Shown: positions 61,602-64,000 of the stretch, in pieces
How positions within the stretch are numbered: position 1 is the first letter of the stretch
How the letters are laid out: each line of letters starts with the position of its first letter
Assembly (NCBI RefSeq): GCF_005049105.1
Contig: NZ_SUKA01000007.1
Coordinates: forward strand, 212,144 to 276,143
DNA: 64,000 nucleotides
From: Sphingobacterium alkalisoli
Lineage (GTDB): Bacteria; Bacteroidota; Bacteroidia; Sphingobacteriales; Sphingobacteriaceae
Direction: 5' to 3'
Program-made: the position numbers and the translations under genes
Notes under the pieces: model-generated
The model's database searches: none
Seen by the model: the letters and a program-made list of their open reading frames with translations, nothing else
Told to the model about the DNA's origin: nothing

Positions 61602-64000
61602 TTTGTTATCGTTTCGTTCCATCTTACTTCAACCTTCATATCCTGATTTCCGTGAAAAAAGTCAACCCATACAGGTTCCAAAATACCATTAATTCCATTG
61701 TATACGCCCCCCCGTCCCTCCTGTTGTCGTATATCGAAAGTATCGACGATACTATAATTTATTGTAGTTGTGCCATTCGATTCAACAAAATTGGCATTTA
61801 TAACAGCTCCCCGAATCGAAAGCTTCAATTCAAGATCACCTTCTAGTGAAAAAAACTTGTTACCCCCAAGTTTAAACGGTTGCACACGTGATTTAATCAA
61901 AGGATTTAACTTATATTGAGCAATTATCTGCTTCCGCCAAGCCTTGAACGCCGGATCTTTCTTCACCCGATTCAATAGATCCCCTTTAACCACAGATGTC
62001 TGAGCGTTTCGCCGGGTTGCATTATATGCCAGATCGGTAAAGTTCTCTGCCGGATACTTATCCTTCTTCTGAGAGGTCCAATCATTAAATATTTTAAGCG
62101 TTTTATCCATAGGCTGAAATAGAGGTGATAAAACGGCAGCTGATTTAGTTCCTTTTACCAACACCTCCTTTAGATAAATCATTGCATTTGCGGAGTCAAG
62201 CCCAAATGGATCTATATACAATAACGGATTGTTAACACAATATGCATATGGCGATATGTTTGACCGCAAATCTGATATTGGATCCGGCACATTCCACCTT
62301 CCTATCTCCGCATCGTAGAACCTTGCCCCGTAATCGTAATGGCCTTCCTGCACATAAGAACTTCCGAAGGAATGCACACCGCCCCTCAGCTCATCCTGCA
62401 GCTCCTTCCCGTTATAAAGATAGCGATTATCATTGTGAACGTAAGCAGCGTTGCCATGCCTTTTTCCGAACGGATAGTAATCGCTCTGCTGCACTATCTC
62501 CGGTACGCTAGCGCTCGCAACTTTTTTCAGTACCGAACGTACATTGCCAAGGTGATCTTTGAGGTTGTAGTGGTAGATGTAGCTGCTACCACTCGGTGTA
62601 AGATATCCTTCCGATGTGGCTATGCGGTCTATTGCCAGTGTTCCCGAACCGACCTTACTGTATTCTATCGACCCAATATATTCGCTTATCGAGACGATAC
62701 TGTTTTCCGTTGCAGTCTTTCTGAGTTTGTTTCCAAGTGCATCGTAAAGATACGACACATTGACTCCGGTCCTGACCGCTGTTTTAGGAAGGTTCAGATA
62801 GTTGTAGCTAAAGGTCATACCCGTACGGTCCTTTGTCGCATTACCATTGGCATCGTAGGTATATGTTCCCGTAAATCCGCCCGATAGCGACTGGAGACGG
62901 TTACTCTTCTGTCCGCTTATCAGATAGCTGTAAGCTATGGGTGTTTTATTATCACGTTGCAGTGATTCGATATTGCCCATATCATCATAGCTCAATACCT
63001 CGCTCATCACCACGCCGGTACTTGTACCGTTGATAAGTCTGTTCAGCTTGTCATAGGTATAGGAAAACGTATTCGTCGTAGTCGACGCATGCCCCCATAG
63101 CTGCTGTGAGATGTTACCGTTGTACTGTGGATTGGTACCCGCATCATAGTTCAGCTGATAGCTGAACTGTGGAGCAACGGCTTTTGTGGTCCACCCCCTT
63201 TCGTTATAGCTATAGGCTACTGAGCTCAGGAATGTACTGCCGTTGTTCTCGCTGTGCAGACTCCTGCTCTTCAGCTGGCCTATTTCATTGTATTCATTCT
63301 TGGCAAGGACAACCTCTGTCTGACTGTTAATCTTATGTCTGCTCGTAAGCAACCTGCCCACATGGTCATACGCATTGGTAGTCAGGACGGTAGTGGCCGC
63401 TCCTGTAGGACTGGCCTTATGTTCGTGTCTACTGGTCAGCAGTTCTCCCACGAAACTGTACGTATTGGTAACCCGGTCAGTGCCGCCAAGGTGGTTCTGT
63501 GATACGGCCTGGATCAACCTGGCACGGTCATCGTAATAATTTACCGTTAGCAGCGGAGCTGTACCGTCATCCTTACTGACCCTCGCACCGGTCAGAAGGG
63601 CATTTGTTCTCTGGCTCCTCGTGATTCCCGAAGGTAACAGTGCCGCATTCGTGGCTCCATTGAACGTATAGTCATCATAATAGTTGACCGTGTACTCAAT
63701 GGTACCAGCGGTTGGAAACGCCTTGTTGGTGTAATTGGCGACCTGGATACGGTCTTCCCATAATGGTCTGACACCATTGACCAAAGGATGGCTGTTTACC
63801 GCATTCTGTGCCAGCAACTGGCTGGTCAGCGCAGTATTGGTATAGATACCGGTCGATGTCATCCTGCCAAAGGCATCGTACTTCATATAGGACCATTTCC
63901 CGACTGCACGCTGCACCGCATCCTGTGTAAGCACCGTTTGATCGTTGCCATTGTAGACGATATACTCCCAGCCCTTGCCCGGAATTTTCTTTTCGATCAG
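61598..64000 (-). CDS. RHS-repeat polymorphic toxin, 5' end outside the window
   Basis: The frame is open to the window edge (about 800 residues visible). Multiple YD/RHS repeats (e.g. Y-N-E-I-G-Q-L, Y-D-H-V-G-R-L, Y-D-K-L-N-R-L, Y-D-D-M-G-N-I) build the shell. It ends in the RHS core: H-L-G-N-V-R, Y-L-Y-N-G-K-E-L-Q-D, D-Y-G-A-R-F-Y-D-A-E-I-G-R-W and N-N-P-L-L-Y-I-D-P-F-G. The C-terminal about 195 residues after D-P-F-G-L-D are unlike the core and unlike the orphan tip; I cannot name this toxin domain. RHS shells wrap the toxin until delivery, here presumably by an export route encoded elsewhere. Confidence 0.9.
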   Translation of the reverse strand: MIEKKIPGKGWEYIVYNGNDQTVLTQDAVQRAVGKWSYMKYDAFGRMTSTGIYTNTALTSQLLAQNAVNSHPLVNGVRPLWEDRIQVANYTNKAFPTAGTIEYTVNYYDDYTFNGATNAALLPSGITRSQRTNALLTGARVSKDDGTAPLLTVNYYDDRARLIQAVSQNHLGGTDRVTNTYSFVGELLTSRHEHKASPTGAATTVLTTNAYDHVGRLLTSRHKINSQTEVVLAKNEYNEIGQLKSRSLHSENNGSTFLSSVAYSYNERGWTTKAVAPQFSYQLNYDAGTNPQYNGNISQQLWGHASTTTNTFSYTYDKLNRLINGTSTGVVMSEVLSYDDMGNIESLQRDNKTPIAYSYLISGQKSNRLQSLSGGFTGTYTYDANGNATKDRTGMTFSYNYLNLPKTAVRTGVNVSYLYDALGNKLRKTATENSIVSISEYIGSIEYSKVGSGTLAIDRIATSEGYLTPSGSSYIYHYNLKDHLGNVRSVLKKVASASVPEIVQQSDYYPFGKRHGNAAYVHNDNRYLYNGKELQDELRGGVHSFGSSYVQEGHYDYGARFYDAEIGRWNVPDPISDLRSNISPYAYCVNNPLLYIDPFGLDSANAMIYLKEVLVKGTKSAAVLSPLFQPMDKTLKIFNDWTSQKKDKYPAENFTDLAYNATRRNAQTSVVKGDLLNRVKKDPAFKAWRKQIIAQYKLNPLIKSRVQPFKLGGNKFFSLEGDLELKLSIRGAVINANFVESNGTTTINYSIVDTFDIRQQEGRGGVYNGINGILEPVWVDFFHGNQDMKVEVRWNETITK
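62292..62341 (-). repeat. RHS core homology, full-gene copy
   Basis: Partner of the 50-bp segment at 61039-61088 (47 of 50 identical, same orientation), 1253 bp apart. Recombination between them would delete the present tip and its immunity gene and fuse the orphan tip to the shell. Confidence 0.8.

Overview
The window looks like chromosomal DNA of a Bacteroidota bacterium, most likely family Sphingobacteriaceae and close to Sphingobacterium. The reasons are four SusC/SusD outer-membrane pairs, three of them behind an ECF sigma factor and a FecR anti-sigma, several TAnnTTTG-type -7 promoter elements, TlpA-like periplasmic thioredoxins, a zeaxanthin-type carotenoid operon and an RHS polymorphic toxin. 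I saw no rRNA, tRNA, CRISPR array, transposase or phage gene.

Left part (1-17 kb). A FecR start at the edge, an ECF sigma factor and a GH88 unsaturated-uronide hydrolase look like the edge of a polysaccharide locus. Single genes follow: LpxR-like lipid A deacylase, 3-methyladenine DNA glycosylase I, a GDPD-family phosphodiesterase and a DJ-1/PfpI protein. A sigma-FecR-SusC-SusD locus (5.9-14.5 kb) ends in a fused GDPD-like/alkaline phosphatase, suggesting uptake and breakdown of organic phosphate. Two calcineurin-like phosphoesterases follow.

Centre (17-47 kb). A baeRF3-like protein is followed by a complete carotenoid operon (MarR, crtI, crtB, SRPBCC, crtZ, fused crtYcd, idi; 18.1-23.4 kb). 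Next is a long operon with sigma, FecR, SusC, SusD, two TlpA-like proteins and an S41 protease (23.6-35.3 kb), then a third sigma-FecR-SusC-SusD locus (35.5-42.4 kb). A DUF485/ActP-like symporter pair, an NAD(P)-binding epimerase-like protein and a Crp/Fnr regulator follow.

Right part (46.5-57.9 kb) holds the most unusual content. A membrane LytTR regulator faces a two-gene operon (7-TM protein plus unknown protein) across three direct repeats spaced exactly 21 bp. Then come a MauE/DoxX-like redox membrane protein and a small secreted two-cysteine protein of DUF6520 type. Convergent to these is a TlpA-SusC-SusD operon with no sigma/anti-sigma pair. The TlpA reading frame carries a long N-terminal extension encoded by about 0.9 kb of DNA, most of it with an 11-bp period: constant short cores with variable spacers, in several blocks. 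I know of no described function for this DNA. The whole locus is my best candidate for an undescribed system: regulator, redox membrane protein, Cys-containing secreted small protein, periplasmic thioredoxin and outer-membrane transporter.

Right edge (58.3-64 kb). An XRE regulator converges on a fused nucleotidyltransferase-HEPN protein. An RHS toxin (5' end outside the window) is followed by a likely immunity lipoprotein, then an orphan RHS C-terminal tip with a cysteine-peptidase-like domain, then a second likely immunity protein.
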